Of a DNA stretch of 46,594 bases, positions 8,270 to 17,814 are shown one piece after another. The notes under the pieces were generated by a model that saw nothing but the letters and a program-made list of their open reading frames with translations, was not told the origin of the DNA and ran no database searches. A program made the translations under genes and the position numbers. Numbering within the stretch: position 1 is the first letter of the stretch; the number at the start of each line of letters is the position of its first letter. The DNA is from Planctomycetota bacterium (GTDB taxonomy: Bacteria > Planctomycetota > UBA8108 > JACQVS01): positions 1 through 46,594 of the forward strand of contig JANQLS010000018.1 in the NCBI GenBank assembly GCA_028280485.1, written 5' to 3'.

Positions 8270-9724
8270 TTACGCAATTATCTCGTCGATCACCCTTCCT
8301 CCCACATCGGTCAAACGGAAATCTCTTCCCTGATAGCGGTAGGTGAGTTCTTCGTGATCGACTCCTAAAAGATGTAAGATCGTCGCGTGAAGGTCGTTGG
8401 TGTGGGTTTTATTTTCAGTGGGATAGTAACCCATGTCATCGGTCTTACCGAAAACCGTCCCTCCTCGCACTCCTCCCCCCGCTAACCAGGTAGTGAAGGC
8501 TTCCTTGTGGTGATCACGGCCGGCATTGTTTTTTAATTCGCCTTGTAGCATCGGAGTGCGGCCAAATTCAGCTCCGCAGACGACAAGAGTGTCGTCGAGT
8601 AAACCTCGTTGCATGAGGTCCTTTAGCAATGCGGCGATAGGACGATCGATGAGTTTGGCTTTATTCTGAATGCCATTTTTTAAGTTAGAGTGATGATCCC
8701 AGCCACTGTCACAGACTTGAACGAAGCGGACTCCACTTTCTACCAATCGCCGGGCGAGTAAACAGTTGTTAGCGAAGTGCTCTTTACCGGGCTGAGTTCC
8801 GTAGAGTTGATGCGTTGCGGGGGACTCTTGGCCGATGTCCATCAACTCAGGCAGCGCTTTTTGCATTTTAAAGGCGAGTTCGTACTGCCGGATGCGTGTC
8901 ATGATTTCTGGATCTTGAACGCGGTCGAATCGGTGTTGATTCAACTTGCCGATATCTTCGACTAAACGTTTTCGATCGTCTCTTTTTACCCCTTTTGGGT
9001 TACTCAAAAAGAGTACGGGATCTCCCTTTGAGCGAAAGCGCACTCCTTGATGGGAAGTCGGTAAGAATCCACTTCCCCACATGCTATTCCCTGCACCGGC
9101 GGTGCCGCCGGTTAAAAGAACGACGAAGGCGGGGAGATCTGTATTCTCAGTGCCTAATCCGTATGAAATCCAACTTCCTAAACTGGGGCGGCCGAATTGA
9201 GCAAATCCCGTTTGGTGGAAAAGTTGGGCTGGGGCGTGATTGAATTCTTCGGTATGAAGAGTTTCGATTCTCGCAATTGAGTCTGCGTGCCTTCCTAGAT
9301 GGGGTAACAGCTTAGAGAATGGCATGCCGCTCTCACCGTGTCGCTCAAATTTAAACGGCGAACCCAAGAGTTTGGGGTGCCCTCTTAAAAAAGCGAATCT
9401 TTTACCTTCGATAAATTCTTTGGGGGCGAGCTGACCGTGGTGTTTTTTTAGTAAGGGCTTGTCGACATAGAGATCCAGCTGACTGGGAGCCCCTACCAGG
9501 TGGATGTAAATGATGTTTTTAGCCCGAGCCGGGTATTGGAATTGTTGCTTAGATTTTGAGGTGGCGAGAGTTTCTCCACTGAGAAGGGCTCCGAGGGCGA
9601 TTGAAGCTAATCCTGAACTCACTCCATTGAAGAGTTCTCGGCGGGAACACCACCACTGTCGAAAGGAGTGGGGGTCTGTTTCAACCCTTGAATCAGGGTG
9701 GATGGAAGGAGGAATTGAATTCAT
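8270..9724 (-). CDS. DUF1501 family exported protein
   Basis: The 484-residue protein belongs to the DUF1501 family, which is distantly related to alkaline phosphatase/sulfatase folds and strongly expanded in planctomycetes. Near the N-terminus [22 protein letters not shown] resembles a twin-arginine export signal. Family-typical stretches include [19 protein letters not shown], the [11 protein letters not shown] region, [14 protein letters not shown] and the C-terminal [31 protein letters not shown]. The start ATG lies two bases after the stop of the DUF1549/DUF1553 gene, so the two are one operon. This pairing recurs across planctomycetes and implies a joint role, usually guessed to be extracellular polymer or organosulfur breakdown. 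No biochemical function is established. Confidence 0.88.
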   Translation of the reverse strand: MNSIPPSIHPDSRVETDPHSFRQWWCSRRELFNGVSSGLASIALGALLSGETLATSKSKQQFQYPARAKNIIYIHLVGAPSQLDLYVDKPLLKKHHGQLAPKEFIEGKRFAFLRGHPKLLGSPFKFERHGESGMPFSKLLPHLGRHADSIARIETLHTEEFNHAPAQLFHQTGFAQFGRPSLGSWISYGLGTENTDLPAFVVLLTGGTAGAGNSMWGSGFLPTSHQGVRFRSKGDPVLFLSNPKGVKRDDRKRLVEDIGKLNQHRFDRVQDPEIMTRIRQYELAFKMQKALPELMDIGQESPATHQLYGTQPGKEHFANNCLLARRLVESGVRFVQVCDSGWDHHSNLKNGIQNKAKLIDRPIAALLKDLMQRGLLDDTLVVCGAEFGRTPMLQGELKNNAGRDHHKEAFTTWLAGGGVRGGTVFGKTDDMGYYPTENKTHTNDLHATILHLLGVDHEELTYRYQGRDFRLTDVGGRVIDEIIA

Positions 9725-9726
9725 GA

Positions 9727-11964
9727 TTACCCCTTACTGATCGTTTCATCGAGGTTCAGGAGAAGGCTCGCCAGGTGACAATAAGCAAACCAAGTCGTTA
9801 GCTTGGGGCGGATGAGAGCTTGTAGATCTTTTGACCTCAACATCTGCAATGCTTCGTTGGCCTCTTGGATTCGTGATTTTCGAAGGGTGAGTTCTCGATT
9901 TAAAATCTCATTTAGAATTTTAAATTCGTGTGCATTTGGGCGCCGAGATGCGGCCGTTCGGAAGGCCCAATGAATTCTTTCTTCTTGAGTTTGTAGAGAA
10001 TCGTTTAAAAGGATTCGGGCTGCAAACTCTCTCGCCATCTCAACGAACGCAGAATCATTCATGAGAGTGAGAGCTTGAAGTGGAGTATTCGTTCGAGGGC
10101 GAGATACCGCACACGAAGAACGATCGGGCGCATCGAAATTGACAAAGCTAGGATAAGGGCTCGAACGTCTCCAGACGACGTAGATTCCTCTGCGATAGAG
10201 ATCTTCACCTGAAGATATTCGATAAGTGTTGTCGACGTTCCCGATGACTCGCCAGATATCTGGGGGTTGGACGGGCTTTGTGGGAGGGCCACCTTGTTTC
10301 AAACTGATCAAGCCACTGATGGCGAGGGCATTGTCTCTCAAAATCTCAGCTGGAAGTCGGTAGCGAGGGCCACGGGAAAGCCAAACATTCTCAGGATCTT
10401 GGGCTTTCGATTCGGCATCAAAAACGGAGCTTTGCTTGTAGGTCGCGCTCGTTACGATCAATCGTAAAAGGTGTTTTCGAGATCGGCCTGAATTTAAAAA
10501 TTCATTGGCTAACCAATCGAGTAATTGAGGATGGCTTGGGGGAGATGCTTGAGTGCCAAAATCTTCTGGAGAGGTGACGATACCTCGTCCGAAGATCTCT
10601 TTCCACCAGCGATTGACGACCACTCGGGGAGTGATGGGATTCTTCGGTGAATTGATCCATTCGGCTAAGCCTCTCCGATCCAGTTGAGTCTCGGGAGGGA
10701 AGGCGTGAAGAGCTTGAGGGACTTGCGCTTCAACCGTTTCTCCGGTTTGAAGAAAATCACCCCGAATGAAGATTTGAGTTTTTCGCTTTTTCTCCATTTC
10801 TCGCATCACCAAAGTTTTGGGAGGGAGAGCTTGGGCGATTTTCTTTTCTAAAGCGTTTTGCTCTTTGATGAGCTTTTTGCTATCCGGATGATGGGATTTA
10901 AAAAAGTTCTCAATTTTTTTGTGATGTTGGGGCTTACGTTTTTTCTTTTCAATTTGAAATGCGGCTTGGGTTGCTTTGTCGACCTTCTTCTTGCCTTTTA
11001 ATTTTTTGAACAGGTCTTGGAGTTCGGGTTCAGCTTGGCTCTGGATTTTTTTGAGTTGAGCTTGAAGAGCGTTTTTATTCTTTTGAAGTTGAGCTCTGAG
11101 GGCGGAGAGCTTATTGCTTTCATTCTCAGTGGGCATGAGTTCAAAGAATGGGCCAGCAAATTCTCGAGCGGCGCCTCCCTTCGCTCGAGTTTCAATCTCC
11201 GTATTATTGAAGAAGGCAAAGAGCTGATAGTATTCTTTCTGAGTGAAGGGGTCGTACTTGTGATCGTGGCACTGGGCACATTCTAAGGTTGTTCCTAACC
11301 ATGTGATTCCGGTGGTGTTGACTCGATCGATGACTTGAAGGACGCGATCTTCTTCGCGGTCGACTCCGGCTTCAAGGTTGACCGTTGTACAACGATGGAA
11401 TCCAGTGGCGATCAATTGATCTTCATCGGCGGAGGGGAGAAGGTCTCCGGCTAATTGATAGCTTGTAAAATCATCGAAGCCTTGGTCGCGATTGATGCTA
11501 TCGATCACCCAATCTCGAAATGGCCAAATGACACGGTGTCCGTCTCGTTGATAGCCATTTGAATCGGCATAACGAGCTAAATCTAACCACGGGCTTGCCC
11601 AGCGTTCTCCGAAGGCCGCAGAACTGAGCAAGCGGTCGACAACACGTTCATAGGCTTCGGGTGAGGGGTCGTTGAGGAAGCTTTCTAATTCGTCATGAGT
11701 TGGGGGAAGTCCCGTTAAATCGAGAAAGACCCGTCGTAATAGCTTCTCTGGGCGAGCTTCGTTTGCTGGCTGAAGATGCTTAGCTCTCAGCTTTTTATAG
11801 ATAAATAAATCGATCGGGGATTGGGCCCAACGGACAGCTTCGGAGCTCATCGGAACTTCAGCTGATTCCAAAGGTTGATAAGCCCAGTGCTGGGATTTTA
11901 GCGTCGAGTCTGTGAAGCCGAGACTCGGATTTAAACTGAGTGTGAGAGTCAGGAGTAAAATCAT
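9727..11964 (-). CDS. DUF1549/DUF1553 (PSCyt2-PSD1) family protein
   Basis: Secreted protein of 745 residues with a short hydrophobic leader. The DUF1549/PSCyt2 domain (about 45-260) carries a cytochrome c-like C229-A-Q-C232-H233 in [13 protein letters not shown] charged helical linker (about 280-370) is rich in Lys and Gln and likely coiled. The DUF1553/PSD1 domain (about 430-690) has [34 protein letters not shown] and the [20 protein letters not shown] motif. The separate N-terminal PSCyt1 heme domain seen in many relatives is absent. The start has no charged residues before the hydrophobic stretch; an in-frame GTG eight codons upstream is an alternative. It is first in an operon with the DUF1501 gene. 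Function is unknown. Confidence 0.87.
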   Translation of the reverse strand: MILLLTLTLSLNPSLGFTDSTLKSQHWAYQPLESAEVPMSSEAVRWAQSPIDLFIYKKLRAKHLQPANEARPEKLLRRVFLDLTGLPPTHDELESFLNDPSPEAYERVVDRLLSSAAFGERWASPWLDLARYADSNGYQRDGHRVIWPFRDWVIDSINRDQGFDDFTSYQLAGDLLPSADEDQLIATGFHRCTTVNLEAGVDREEDRVLQVIDRVNTTGITWLGTTLECAQCHDHKYDPFTQKEYYQLFAFFNNTEIETRAKGGAAREFAGPFFELMPTENESNKLSALRAQLQKNKNALQAQLKKIQSQAEPELQDLFKKLKGKKKVDKATQAAFQIEKKKRKPQHHKKIENFFKSHHPDSKKLIKEQNALEKKIAQALPPKTLVMREMEKKRKTQIFIRGDFLQTGETVEAQVPQALHAFPPETQLDRRGLAEWINSPKNPITPRVVVNRWWKEIFGRGIVTSPEDFGTQASPPSHPQLLDWLANEFLNSGRSRKHLLRLIVTSATYKQSSVFDAESKAQDPENVWLSRGPRYRLPAEILRDNALAISGLISLKQGGPPTKPVQPPDIWRVIGNVDNTYRISSGEDLYRRGIYVVWRRSSPYPSFVNFDAPDRSSCAVSRPRTNTPLQALTLMNDSAFVEMAREFAARILLNDSLQTQEERIHWAFRTAASRRPNAHEFKILNEILNRELTLRKSRIQEANEALQMLRSKDLQALIRPKLTTWFAYCHLASLLLNLDETISKG

Positions 11965-12050
11965 ACTCCCGATTATACCTAGATCACATTCAAGGATCTA
12001 TCTACTCAGTGAGATTGAGAGAGAGAATTAGGGAAGTGAACAAGCACAGC

Positions 12051-14942
12051 TTAGGCTGGAACTTCCGACGGGGTGTATTGAGTGAGGATTTTAATGAGTT
12101 CGGGGCGCTTAATGGGTTTCGAGGCGTAGGCGTCACAGCCAGCAGAAAGACATTTATCTTGCTCGCCACTCATAGCATTTGCGGTGAGGGCGACGATCGT
12201 TCCCTTGTAGCCCCTTTCCCTGAGTTTTGAGGTGGCTTGGTAGCCATCGAGGACGGGCATTCTCATGTCCATGAAAATGATATCAAAGGGAGTTCCTTCA
12301 GCCTCTTCTTCGAGAGCTCGTTCAAAAGCTAGTTGGCCATTTTCAACGAGTTCTACATCGGTACCCATTTTTGTCAGAATTCGTTGGACGAGTTTCTGGT
12401 TCACCAGATTATCTTCAGCCACCAAGATCTTGGCTGGGAAGGTATTCTTAGATTCAGAATTACCTTTAGAGGATACTTCCTCCTCTTTTATCTTCTGTAT
12501 TGTGGAATCCCAATCAGAGATCCACTTGGCATCAACTGCTGGGAAATTAGGTAAGATGATTTTAAAAGTACTTCCGATTTCTTGGGCACTCTCGACTTCG
12601 ATCTTCCCTTCCATCAACTCTGCATACAGCTTGCAAATGGTTAATCCAAGACCGGTTCCACCGAATTTCCTACTGATGGAGGCATCGGCTTGAGTGAAAG
12701 GCTTGAACAGTCGATCCATCTGTTCTTTATCCATTCCGATGCCGGTATCTTGAACCCTAAAGATGATCTTCGATCGATCCATCGAAGTTTTGAGGACGAG
12801 CTTGACTTCACCTTCGTGAGTAAACTTGATTGCGTTGCCGATGAAATTAATCAAAATTTGACGGAGACGGGTGGGATCACTGACGATTCGATCTGGGATA
12901 TCGCTGTCGATGACAATTTTTAGCTCGATACCCTTCTGAGTGGCCCGACCTTCCATCAATTGATAGACACTTTGACAAACCGAAGGCAGATCGCATTCGA
13001 TGCGCTCAATTTCGAGCTTACCGGATTCGACTTTCGATAGATCTAAAATATCGTTCATCAATTCCAAGAGATATTGGCCATTGTTGAGGATCGTCGCGAC
13101 CATCTCTTGTTGCTCGCCTTGAGCCAATTGTTCTAAGACCTCTTCGGAATACCCGATGATAGCGGTCATCGGGGTTCTCAGCTCGTGACTCATATTGGCT
13201 AAAAAATCGCTCTTTAGGCGATTCGATTCTTCAGCCATTTTCCTGGCTTCTTCTAACTTAATCTCAGAGTCATGAATATCAGTTAAATCGGTCATCAAAC
13301 AGAAGAAGCCTTCGGTTGCTCCCTCTGAATTAAATTTAGGAATCAAATTACCCCGGACAAACATTGGATTGTCCGGATCGAAGGGAAGGCTACTCTCAAA
13401 TTGACATCTCACTCCTTCTAAAGCTTGATCAATTTCGGGCTCAATCAGTTTGTAGGCGTGAGTCCCTAACAATTCCTGCAGTGGGTGTCCGATGATCTCT
13501 TCTTGCTCTTTACCAAACCATTGGGTATGAGTGGCATTCGCAAAGACGATTCTTTCATCATCATTTACCAGTGATATCAGCACAGGAACACTGTTGGTAA
13601 TATTGATAAGAGATTCTTCATTGGCCCGTTCCCCAAGAAAAGCCATTTTACGTTGAATCCCTAATGCAATTGAATTGTTGAGAGAGTGAAGAGTTTCAAC
13701 GAACTCCGATTTAAAAGGTTGAGTATTAAAGAGGGTGATGACTCCCAAAACTCTTCCCTCGAGCACTAGGGGAGTTGCTGCAAGAGCGTTGATATTTTCT
13801 TTTTTAACTAAGTCTTTTTTCGCTAAGAAATTGTCATTTAAGAGATCATTGGTGATGTAATGACGTTGTTCCTGAATGATGAAGCCGAGATTAAATATCC
13901 AAGAATTTTTCCCATCGAGTTCATTCAGGGGGATCGAGCTCCCAGCGCTCGCTTTCAATTCGATCATTTCCGTGTTTTCATTTCTGATCCAAATTTGAGC
14001 GAGGGAAACATTGCAGTGTTTGATCAATACGCGAGTGACTCGTTTGAGTAAGCTCTGAAGCTCACCCTGATCAGCGATGATTCGATTGATCTCAGCGGTG
14101 AGTTGTAAGAGATCCGAGTGGTGGGAAAGCTCCTTCGTCTGGGCTTCGACCAGTTGATTGACTTTGATCTGTTGAACTAAGAGCGAACAAATCAATACGC
14201 CATGACTGAAGATCACTAACGCTCTGCCGGTTACAATTTGGTGGGGGACATTTAAGTGAAGAGCTAAGTAATCACACAGCCCGGCTCCGATAAGAGGAAT
14301 CAAGCTATAGAAAAAGGCATTGAACAGCGGTTCAGGCTGCCCTTTTTTGTTTTGGGTATTCAGAAGGGTGGCCGTCAGTAGTAAGCTCAGTGTTCCTCCC
14401 AAATGAGGACCGAGCGAAGGAGTGGATCTCGATTGGAGTTGACTGAGATCTAAGGCCGTGAGGAAAATGGCTAGGCTTAAACCGAGCCCTGTTATAAGCG
14501 TTAGTCGGTAACCCACCTTTCCGAAAGCATTCTTATTCTCTGCTAAACATGCTGCTACCGAAATAACCGTCAATAATCCTAAGGCTAGGGCGACTGCGCC
14601 CCATGATTGACTGATTTGTAAACTGCTGGAGGAAGAAGTTGAAGCTGTAGACAACAGAATCCACGCTTCGAAGGTAGCGCTCGCTAAAAGGATGACTGTC
14701 AACATTAAGTTCGCTGGCTTTTTTTCTCGCGTAGCGTGAACTCTCAATAAGATCAATGAAAAGAGTGAGAAGAGGATCGCTACAACCGTCATGACTCTCA
14801 GGGGAGAATCGCTGCCGACTAATACCTTCCACAGCTCGGATTGGCTTTCTTGTTGGTGGTCAAGAAAGAACCCGGAGAAAGCACTTAGCGTTATAACTGT
14901 TACCCAAAAGCTTGGGTTTGAGAGTCGTCGAGCTTTAGCCAT
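12051..14942 (-). CDS. Hybrid sensor histidine kinase (membrane, GAF, PAS, HisKA, HATPase, receiver)
   Basis: The 963-residue protein begins with about seven or eight hydrophobic helices (residues 10-260), so the sensor part lies in the membrane. It continues with a GAF-like domain (about 278-430) and a PAS domain (about 440-560). The HisKA dimerisation domain has the phospho-acceptor H586 in NMSHELRTP. An HATPase domain (about 685-800) shows N box NAIKFTHEGEV, G1 DTGIGM and G2 GGTGLGL. A C-terminal receiver (about 845-955) has D892 in FMDMRMPVLDG and a conserved Lys in ASKPIKRPE. All catalytic boxes look intact, so the protein should phosphorylate itself and relay to its own receiver. No output regulator or Hpt protein is adjacent. 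The signal is unknown. Confidence 0.92.
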   Translation of the reverse strand: MAKARRLSNPSFWVTVITLSAFSGFFLDHQQESQSELWKVLVGSDSPLRVMTVVAILFSLFSLILLRVHATREKKPANLMLTVILLASATFEAWILLSTASTSSSSSLQISQSWGAVALALGLLTVISVAACLAENKNAFGKVGYRLTLITGLGLSLAIFLTALDLSQLQSRSTPSLGPHLGGTLSLLLTATLLNTQNKKGQPEPLFNAFFYSLIPLIGAGLCDYLALHLNVPHQIVTGRALVIFSHGVLICSLLVQQIKVNQLVEAQTKELSHHSDLLQLTAEINRIIADQGELQSLLKRVTRVLIKHCNVSLAQIWIRNENTEMIELKASAGSSIPLNELDGKNSWIFNLGFIIQEQRHYITNDLLNDNFLAKKDLVKKENINALAATPLVLEGRVLGVITLFNTQPFKSEFVETLHSLNNSIALGIQRKMAFLGERANEESLINITNSVPVLISLVNDDERIVFANATHTQWFGKEQEEIIGHPLQELLGTHAYKLIEPEIDQALEGVRCQFESSLPFDPDNPMFVRGNLIPKFNSEGATEGFFCLMTDLTDIHDSEIKLEEARKMAEESNRLKSDFLANMSHELRTPMTAIIGYSEEVLEQLAQGEQQEMVATILNNGQYLLELMNDILDLSKVESGKLEIERIECDLPSVCQSVYQLMEGRATQKGIELKIVIDSDIPDRIVSDPTRLRQILINFIGNAIKFTHEGEVKLVLKTSMDRSKIIFRVQDTGIGMDKEQMDRLFKPFTQADASISRKFGGTGLGLTICKLYAELMEGKIEVESAQEIGSTFKIILPNFPAVDAKWISDWDSTIQKIKEEEVSSKGNSESKNTFPAKILVAEDNLVNQKLVQRILTKMGTDVELVENGQLAFERALEEEAEGTPFDIIFMDMRMPVLDGYQATSKLRERGYKGTIVALTANAMSGEQDKCLSAGCDAYASKPIKRPELIKILTQYTPSEVPA

Positions 14943-15142
14943 AGACGGAAAAAAATCGCCGTTATAATTTGCTGTATTTGAAGGTTTTCGTTGAGAATCA
15001 AGCGATGAAAATCATTAGCTTACCGGTACTTCTCTTGTTCCAATTGATGAGACCATCGATCGAAAACAGAGGTGGTTAGTTAGATGATCGGGTCCTCAAT
15101 GTTTAAAAATGAAGACGACTTTTGATATCAGAATTAAAGAAA

Positions 15143-15170
15143 GGTTCTTAAATATAGTTGCTGAAGAACC
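15143..15170 (-). terminator. Weak candidate terminator after the Ser/Thr kinase gene
   Basis: Inverted repeat GGTTCTT / AAGAACC (7 bp, 14-nt loop), followed on the minus strand by a TTTCTTTAAT stretch, about 35 nt past the kinase stop. The stem is short and the T-run interrupted. Confidence 0.35.
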
Positions 15171-15204
15171 GTCATTAAAATGTGCAGCGTAGGGTGTGAT
15201 AAAC

Positions 15205-16878
15205 TTAGCGTTCGCGTTTTCGAATACGGTAATACTTTAGACCTGGTAAGAAGAAGCTCGTAGCGCTGACGAGTCCAAATAAGATGATGTCGATGTCTTT
15301 AAATCGAGTCATTAAAAAGGCCGTGAGAAACATTGCTAATGACGTTATATAGAATTGTCCCGTTAGGATCCCAGCCTTGGCAAAAAATACGATACCTCCG
15401 ATAACAGCGAGAATGGGGGATAAAGTTAAGGCGGGAAGATCCATCGCTATTTCAACAAAGAACAAGCAAGAGCTGCCAAGAATACTTGCGCCCCAGACGT
15501 GAGCAATCTGTTTTTCGACGAAAGTGATCGGGCCAGCCCTTCTTCTCAAAGACCAAAACAAGGCCGCCCAGGCGCCGAATCCTACGGACCAAATCATCAA
15601 GCAATTAAAAGGATTCGCATGTCCCCAGTGTTTTAGTAGATTCGTAAGACCACAAAGAACGATGAGAACAGCACTGTGAAGCATCCATAGAAGTCCCCAG
15701 TTTTCCATGACTTCCGCGTGGTGGGTGCTTCTAAACATCCGGCTGATGAGTTCCTTGATGTGGAGACTTTTAACCGAGAGAGAATCGCCATTGATATAAG
15801 CCTCTAAATCTTGAGCTAAGTCATGGGCTGATTGATAACGGAGTTCACTCGGTTTTTGTAAGCACCTCATGATGATCATTTCGAAGTCGCGATCGATATT
15901 CGGGTTGACCAAGCGGGGGAGTGGAGGATCTTGTTCTAATACAGAAAGAACGGTATCTAATGGCGTTTGGGCTTGAAATGGAGGCCGCCCAGTAACCAAA
16001 TAATAAAGAACCGCTCCTAAGCTGAAGACATCGCTTTGGGGGCTGAGTTGGCCGCGGTTTCCCTGAGCTTGTTCGGGAGCCATGAAGGAGGGTGTTCCTA
16101 AGATGGCTCCACTTTGAGTAAGCGTCGCTCCTGCTTCCATTCGTTTGGCTAAACCAAAATCAGTGACATAAGGGGTGCCTTGATCATCGAGAAGAATATT
16201 GGAAGGCTTGAGATCTCGATGGAGAACTCCTTTAGAATGAGCGTAGTGAATGGCGGAGCAAATGGGAGCAAGTAACTGGGCTGCTTCTCTTGGGCTCAAA
16301 GGGCCGTCGCGAGTAATTTTAGTTGCTAAGTTCTCTCCTTCGATAAGCCTTAAGGTGAAGTAAGGAATATTTTCGTGGGATCCTACTTCAAATAAGGCAA
16401 CGATATTATTGTGGTCGAGCTGGGCGACAGCTTGGGCTTCGGCTTGGAATCGAATGAAATCCGTCTCGGGTGCAAGCTGACCCTGAAGGAGCATTTTCAG
16501 AGCAACCTTTCGATGGGGATTTTGCTGCTCCGCTTCGTAAACCACTCCCATGCCTCCCCGACCGATTTCACGGATGATTTTAAAATCCCCAATCTCTGAC
16601 GGGGTTTGCCAGACGGGCCTGGTTGATTCTAAGAGGGAGTCGGTGAGGATTTGGGTTGGGGAATCCTCCGAAACTTTTTTAGCTTCTCGTGCTACTCCTT
16701 CGGTGATGAGGATCGCTCCCCATAGCTCTCGGAGGTCTTCTTCGAATTCTGGATGGGCTTGAACTACTTCGTCTAAGCTTGGACTTTCCCCTGCGTGAAG
16801 CTTTTGGGTTAACTGCTCGATAAGTTGGACGAGGCGTTCTTCTCTCGAAGGCGAGTTCGATTCCATCATCTCACTCAC
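15205..16878 (-). CDS. Membrane Ser/Thr protein kinase (PknB-like), coupled to a sigma factor
   Basis: The 557-residue protein has an N-terminal helical region (about 1-90), then a Hanks-type kinase domain (about 98-365). That domain has the glycine loop GRGGMGVVYEA, the Lys in VALKML, the catalytic loop HRDLKPSN with D222 and DFG at D240. About six hydrophobic helices follow (395-550). It should phosphorylate Ser/Thr at the inner face of the membrane. The start is a GTG whose bases overlap the TGA of the upstream sigma factor gene (shared GTGA), indicating translational coupling. An ATG three codons later is an alternative. In planctomycetes kinases next to such sigma factors are proposed to control them by phosphorylation; here that is inference from position. 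Confidence 0.92.
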   Translation of the reverse strand: MSEMMESNSPSREERLVQLIEQLTQKLHAGESPSLDEVVQAHPEFEEDLRELWGAILITEGVAREAKKVSEDSPTQILTDSLLESTRPVWQTPSEIGDFKIIREIGRGGMGVVYEAEQQNPHRKVALKMLLQGQLAPETDFIRFQAEAQAVAQLDHNNIVALFEVGSHENIPYFTLRLIEGENLATKITRDGPLSPREAAQLLAPICSAIHYAHSKGVLHRDLKPSNILLDDQGTPYVTDFGLAKRMEAGATLTQSGAILGTPSFMAPEQAQGNRGQLSPQSDVFSLGAVLYYLVTGRPPFQAQTPLDTVLSVLEQDPPLPRLVNPNIDRDFEMIIMRCLQKPSELRYQSAHDLAQDLEAYINGDSLSVKSLHIKELISRMFRSTHHAEVMENWGLLWMLHSAVLIVLCGLTNLLKHWGHANPFNCLMIWSVGFGAWAALFWSLRRRAGPITFVEKQIAHVWGASILGSSCLFFVEIAMDLPALTLSPILAVIGGIVFFAKAGILTGQFYITSLAMFLTAFLMTRFKDIDIILFGLVSATSFFLPGLKYYRIRKRER

Positions 16879-17513
16879 GAGATCTCTCCACTCTCATCGA
16901 TGGGAGTTAATTTTTTTCGAAGCTTTTTGAGGGCCCTTAAATAGCGCATGCTCGCAGCCGGTTCGGTGATGTTGAAGGCCTTCGCGAGATCTTGGTTTGA
17001 CAATTGTTCGAAGTGTCGCATTAAAATGATTTCGCGATCTTCATCCGAGAGTTCTGCCATCGCCAGTTGGAAACGTTGCTCTAATTCCGCTTGAATCAGT
17101 TGGGCTTGGGGAGTCGCGCCATCGGCAACTAACTGGTAAGCAAGGTTTACCGAAGAAGCATCGGAGAAGATGGGGCTGTTGATCGGTTTTTCTTTATCGA
17201 CGCTTCTCTTGGCGGCTTTTCGATGTTTTCGATGGGCATCAATAATGTGATCTTTAGCTAAATGTCGAAGCCAAAGGTGGAACGGCATCGAGGGATTTTT
17301 TAAGTAGTTTTCTAAGCGGCGATGGGCTTCCACGAGAACGTCTTGAACGATATCGCTCGCATCCAGTCGACGTTGGAGCATAGGGTCTAAGCGCATGCTG
17401 ATCATTCTGCGAACCGATTCGCGGTGACGAGCCAGTAGGCGCTCGACGGCATCTTCATCCCCAGTTTGAACCTGGGTGATGATCTCTTGAGTTTTTTCGG
17501 ATTCTGGCCACAT
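16875..17513 (-). CDS. ECF-like sigma-70 family factor, planctomycete type
   Basis: Short sigma factor of 212 residues. Region 2 lies at about 20-100 with RLDASDIVQDVLVEAHRRL and PFHLWLRHLAKDHIIDAHRKHRK. Region 4 lies at about 145-200 with LSDEDREIILMRHFEQLSNQDLAKAFNITEPAASMRYLRALKKLRKKL, a typical helix-turn-helix for -35 recognition. No anti-sigma factor is adjacent. Instead a membrane Ser/Thr kinase is translated from the overlapping GTGA, an arrangement common in planctomycetes. It would direct RNA polymerase to a small set of promoters in response to the kinase's signal; the regulon cannot be read from this window. Confidence 0.93.
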   Translation of the reverse strand: MWPESEKTQEIITQVQTGDEDAVERLLARHRESVRRMISMRLDPMLQRRLDASDIVQDVLVEAHRRLENYLKNPSMPFHLWLRHLAKDHIIDAHRKHRKAAKRSVDKEKPINSPIFSDASSVNLAYQLVADGATPQAQLIQAELEQRFQLAMAELSDEDREIILMRHFEQLSNQDLAKAFNITEPAASMRYLRALKKLRKKLTPIDESGEIS

Positions 17514-17661
17514 TCGTTCAGTATAGCGAAACTTCTTACATTCTCAGCCTGAAATCGAAGGGATCTTTTCTTCTTTATTGCAGGTTCCGAGGAGGGTTTT
17601 TGGGATTGTCGATGGAGAGCGACTGGAAGAGGAGTTATACTCCTGGCGGTCATTGGGGTTC

Positions 17662-17778
17662 ATTTCATTTTAAATGAAATTTCGCCTGTAGGGGCAGGGC
17701 TCGCCCCTGCCCGCATCCCGAGCTAACGTGTCGGATTTTAAAGTTCACGTTAATCAGGACTACGAGGGACGCCCCTAA
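17662..17778. repeat. Cluster of palindromes upstream of recQ
   Basis: The sigma-recQ intergenic region contains a near-perfect 19-nt palindrome ATTTCATTTTAAATGAAAT (17662-17680). It also has a GC hairpin GGGCAGGG / CCCTGCCC (about 17692-17712) and outer ends TAGGGGC (17689-17695) and GCCCCTA (17771-17777). Similar TGTAGGGGC text occurs at 8031. No gene was found here; the divergent promoters of recQ and the sigma factor must lie in or beside this cluster. Confidence 0.55.
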
Positions 17779-17814
17779 GGGAAGAATGAGACGTGAAGAG
17801 ATAAGTAGAGGAAC

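Noticed and set aside
15005..15079. 25-codon frame MKIISLPVLLLFQLM.. between the histidine kinase and Ser/Thr kinase genes
   Set aside because: It begins like a signal peptide but is too short, lacks a Shine-Dalgarno and stops after 24 residues; no support beyond chance.
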